64,000 bases of DNA from Takifugu bimaculatus (lineage: Eukaryota > Chordata > Actinopteri > Tetraodontiformes > Tetraodontidae). The notes under the pieces were generated by a model. The model made no database searches. It saw nothing but the letters and a program-made list of their open reading frames with translations, and had not been told where the DNA came from. The stretch is taken from the NCBI GenBank assembly GCA_004026145.2, contig CP034996.1, positions 16,196,641-16,260,640 on the forward strand, in the 5' to 3' direction. Of this stretch, positions 61,601-64,000 are shown piece after piece (position 1 is the first letter of the stretch; each line of letters starts with the position of its first letter). A program made the position numbers and the translations under genes.

Positions 61601-64000
61601 AATGTGGTCATATTTTTTGTCATCTTTGTATCTCTTTAAGCTCTAAACTTTGTTGGTTCGTCCCTGGAAGTGTCCACTTGCGGAAGGACAGTTTATCACT
61701 CATTTTGGTCTGAATCAGTCAGGAATTAAAGAGTGGGTTCACAGTGCAGAGGGAGTAAAGGCAGAGCTTTAGCCACGTGTGTCTGCAGCCACCTCTCAGC
61801 TGCAGGATCAGAGTTTGTGTTTTTTAAACATGTTTCATAAATTACATGAACCTCACTGCTATCTGGCGTGAGCTAGCACCTTACTTCAAACTAAAAAAAG
61901 AACAATGCTTTATTTGTCACGATACAATTTGAAAGTACATCGAAATTTCATGACCAGATGGAGGGCCAGTCCGAGCCAGCTGCCACTCGTCGTGACCCTT
62001 TTTTTTTTTTTTTTAAATTCAAAATCTTTGTGTTCTGAAACGTCGCTGTCATCTTCTCTGTTCCGTTTTGTGGTTTTTGAAATGCTCTAGGTGTGTATTT
62101 AACTCTTGTGCTTTTATTAGTTGATGTCATTTGTGAATGTTGATGGTTAACTTCCTTTTATTGCCACCCTTTTTTCATGGAATGTCCTCACTTTAAGGTT
62201 ACATAATTTTAGTATACAATAGGGCCCTCTCCTGTACTTTTGCGTCTCTCACATGATCGCTTGAGTGTTGTTGGATTACCTCATCTCTCTATTTTGCAGA
62301 TCATGATCGAGTTCTGCCCCGGAGGTGCTGTGGATGCCACAATGCTGGGTAGGCCCCTATCTCTGGTCCCTGTGTATCTTCCGCCTCAGTCCTCAGGGTC
62401 TAGTTCCACACCCACTGCTGTGCTTTTTCATCATGCTTGACTTTAGAAAGCCTAAAAACTGTTGATTCGGTAAAAGTTTAGAGCCTTGGAATCTTTTACA
62501 GAAGTGATTTCCTCCTGGCTGCAGCCTCGTTCTCTCTGGCTTTGAATGTTCTAGACATGTGGGAACCTCCCCCCCGGACTGTTTTCACTTTGTAATCCTC
62601 CATCCTCATAACTGTCTGTCCCCCTGCTGCAGCTAACCAAACACAGACACATCAGAATAAAGTCTGCAGGGGAGCGCTACCTTAGATGTGCGTAATCTCT
62701 TCTGATCTGGGATTACTAATCCAGTCACACTATCTGAGGGTGTTTTGATGAGATTGTCACAGTGGTTTACCTTCTCCTGTTCTCCCTCTTGGAGTTCACA
62801 CAGCAGATCCGTCCCATGTATAGCCATGTTTGCATGTATGGTAAATATGGAATGTGCCCAGTGAGCATGGTTTCAGCCCTTCTGAGCTTTCCCAACACTC
62901 ACTCTCCCAATTTCACCCCTACGCCACATCTAACCCCTCCATCTTCGTCCTCTGCTGCTCCAGAGCTGGACCGCGGGCTGACGGAGCCGCAGATTAAGGT
63001 GGTGTGCCGTCAGATGCTGGAAGCGCTGACCTACCTCCACAGCATGAAGATCATTCACAGAGACCTGAAGGCTGGTAACATCCTCCTCATGCTCGATGGG
63101 GACATCAAACTAGGTGAGGGTTTGGATTCACTTGGTAATTTGACTTTTTGTCAACGGCTGTGTTTATTGTGATCTCGCTTTGATTTCCTTTTTATCCCAA
63201 GCCACCACAATTATATATAATCAATGGGAGTTGCCCTTTTTAAAACTCATTAGGTGATGACACAGACTCATTCACTAGCCAAGGAATTTTCCCCTAAAAG
63301 GAAGCGATACCTGTGATGTGGGCAAGCCTATGCATGACACTGATAAATGACACATTATATCCTTGCACGGATCAGTAAATTCTAGCTTAATGTTTACGTC
63401 AGTGTCTAACTCACACTCATTATCCCTGTTCCTGCTGTAAATCGAGGATTAACTTCTAATAAGTCATCTCTAAGTTAATAATGTCATCATTTAAGCTTAT
63501 ACTATAGGTTCTCTGTCTGTCTAATTCATAAAATCTAAAATTCGTAAAATCTAATTCATTTTCTTGGTGGGAAATAAAACGTACTTCTGCAAAAAGTCAT
63601 TTTGCGAAAATCCACATGATACGTTTGACTGCGAGGTCAGAGAGATTGAAATTGAGATTAAAAGTCTGCAAAACCAAAATGTTGACTTCAGTCCCTGTAA
63701 TAGAACAGCAGGCTGGCTTCTTTGAGGGAAAAACCCTCAAGTTTTTGCGTAACACCTCTCAACTATGGCCTCCACGTAATGTCCTTTACACAAAGAAAAT
63801 CTATATAATGTAATCTAATGGCCACGGGATTTCTCATGCATTCAGCTTTTACTGCCCAAGTACGTCAGTTAGTTTTGAAAAGGCTTTGGTATTTTTCTCT
63901 TTCTCCCACATTTTGGAAAGCTCTCTCACACCCTCCCTTCGTTCTTGCTTTTTTGCTTGTAGCTGATTTTGGAGTATCTGCAAAAAACAACAAAACATTG
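52460..64000 (+). CDS. stk10: stk10 (LOK) Ste20-family kinase, first five coding exons
   Basis: Germinal-centre-kinase group kinase; STK10 and SLK phosphorylate ezrin/radixin/moesin at the cell cortex (family knowledge). Exons 52460-52618, 59475-59639, 62300-62348, 62964-63113 and 63963-64000 join in phase and give 187 residues, about a fifth of a ~970-residue protein. Seen are the N-terminus MALARFSKILRL, glycine loop GDGAFG (45-49), Lys66 in AAAK, ETKSEEELEDYMVEIDIL, FCPGGAVDA, HRDLKAGN (156-163) and DFGVSAKN from 176. ILRLPTIE, FCPGGAVDA and ELDRGLTEPQI favour STK10 over SLK. The coiled-coil half lies outside. Intron 1 (6.9 kb) holds the 33-bp minisatellite; the rest of the introns show nothing I can name. 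Confidence 0.88.
56361..56991. repeat. 33-bp minisatellite, about 19 copies, in stk10 intron 1
   Basis: Unit CAGTGTTGTATGTACCAACA followed by CATGGCACATATG. Variation is confined to three linker sites (CAC A/T-GG, GG C/T-ACA, ATA T/C-G). Units carrying GGTACATA cluster as repeating groups, which suggests block duplication. The unit length is a multiple of three without stops, so long frames of 11-residue repeats appear in several phases on both strands; not a gene. Confidence 0.97.
59475..59639 (+). CDS. stk10: stk10 exon 2
   Basis: 55 codons, acceptor CCATGTCAG, donor TGG|GTAGGT. Encodes ARNKETGVLAAAKQIETKSE, then EELEDYMVEIDILAKCDHRY and IVKLLDAFFHDNKLW. Contains the ATP-binding lysine and alpha-C glutamate. 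Confidence 0.95.
62001..62014. repeat. poly-T run beside a LINE-tail-like fragment
   Basis: T run in stk10 intron 2, just after ATGCTTTATTTGTCACGATA and AAAGTACATCGAAATTTC (about 61905-61950), which resemble the end of a fish retroelement. Confidence 0.4.
62300..62348 (+). CDS. stk10: stk10 exon 3 (49 bases)
   Basis: Acceptor TTTTGCAG, donor G|GTAGGC. Encodes IMIEFCPGGAVDATML, the hinge region. Confidence 0.94.
62964..63113 (+). CDS. stk10: stk10 exon 4, catalytic loop
   Basis: Acceptor GCTGCTCCAG, donor G|GTGAGG. Encodes (E)LDRGLTEPQIKVVCRQMLE, then ALTYLHSMKIIHRDLKAGNI and LLMLDGDIKL. Confidence 0.95.
63963..64000 (+). CDS. stk10: stk10 exon 5, cut by window end
   Basis: Acceptor TTTGCTTGTAG. 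Encodes ADFGVSAKNNKT up to the last base, including the Mg-binding DFG. Confidence 0.93.
   Translation, partial: MILEYLQKTTKH

Noticed and set aside
52460..64000. SLK instead of STK10
   Set aside because: SLK has EFCAGGAVDA and ELERPLTE as I recall it; here FCPGGAVDA and ELDRGLTE match STK10. LLDAFF and EDYMVEIDIL are SLK-like, so some doubt stays.
1..64000. tRNA, rRNA or known microRNA genes
   Set aside because: I saw no A/B box pair, cloverleaf or familiar hairpin by eye; a tRNAscan or miRNA search was not possible.

Overview
The window is a piece of a vertebrate nuclear genome, almost certainly a teleost fish. Three protein-coding genes are split into short exons with GT-AG introns. Long introns hold microsatellites, a 33-bp minisatellite, a decayed Rex1/Babar-like LINE and a hAT-like MITE. 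The proteins match vertebrate families at high identity from memory; no database search was possible. There is no bacterial, phage or CRISPR signal.

Layout. (1) 1-12224, + strand: the 3' twelve coding exons of a collapsin response mediator protein gene, best called dpysl3 (CRMP4). The first exons lie before the window. The 3' UTR probably runs to about 13.64 kb. (2) 12225-18571: tail-to-tail spacer with several CTCF-like motifs, a YY1/CCAAT promoter-like patch near 14.87 kb and one orphan exon-like ORF near 15.57 kb. (3) 18572-47826, - strand: a complete twelve-exon serine/threonine kinase gene, stk32a (YANK1), including a predicted N-myristoylated first exon. One base too many in exon 6 breaks the frame at the DFN motif. 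(4) 47827-52459: head-to-head spacer with the presumed stk32a and stk10 promoters. (5) 52460-64000, + strand: the first five coding exons of a Ste20-family GCK kinase, best called stk10 (LOK), running off the end inside the DFG motif.

The dpysl3/stk32a tail-to-tail pair matches the human 5q32 arrangement as I recall it, and human STK10 is also on 5q. This supports the paralogue choice over CRMP1-STK32B and DPYSL4-STK32C. The genes are not known to share a pathway: CRMP4 is a cytosolic cytoskeletal adaptor of growing neurites, STK32A is a poorly studied AGC-related kinase, and STK10 is an ERM-phosphorylating Ste20 kinase.

I did not find a convincing novel biological system. The observations most worth checking are the stk32a frameshift at DFN, a GC-AG intron, a 25-base C run serving as a splice polypyrimidine tract, the 33-bp minisatellite with two competing hairpins per unit, loss of one GSK3 site in CRMP4, and the orphan exon in the convergent spacer.
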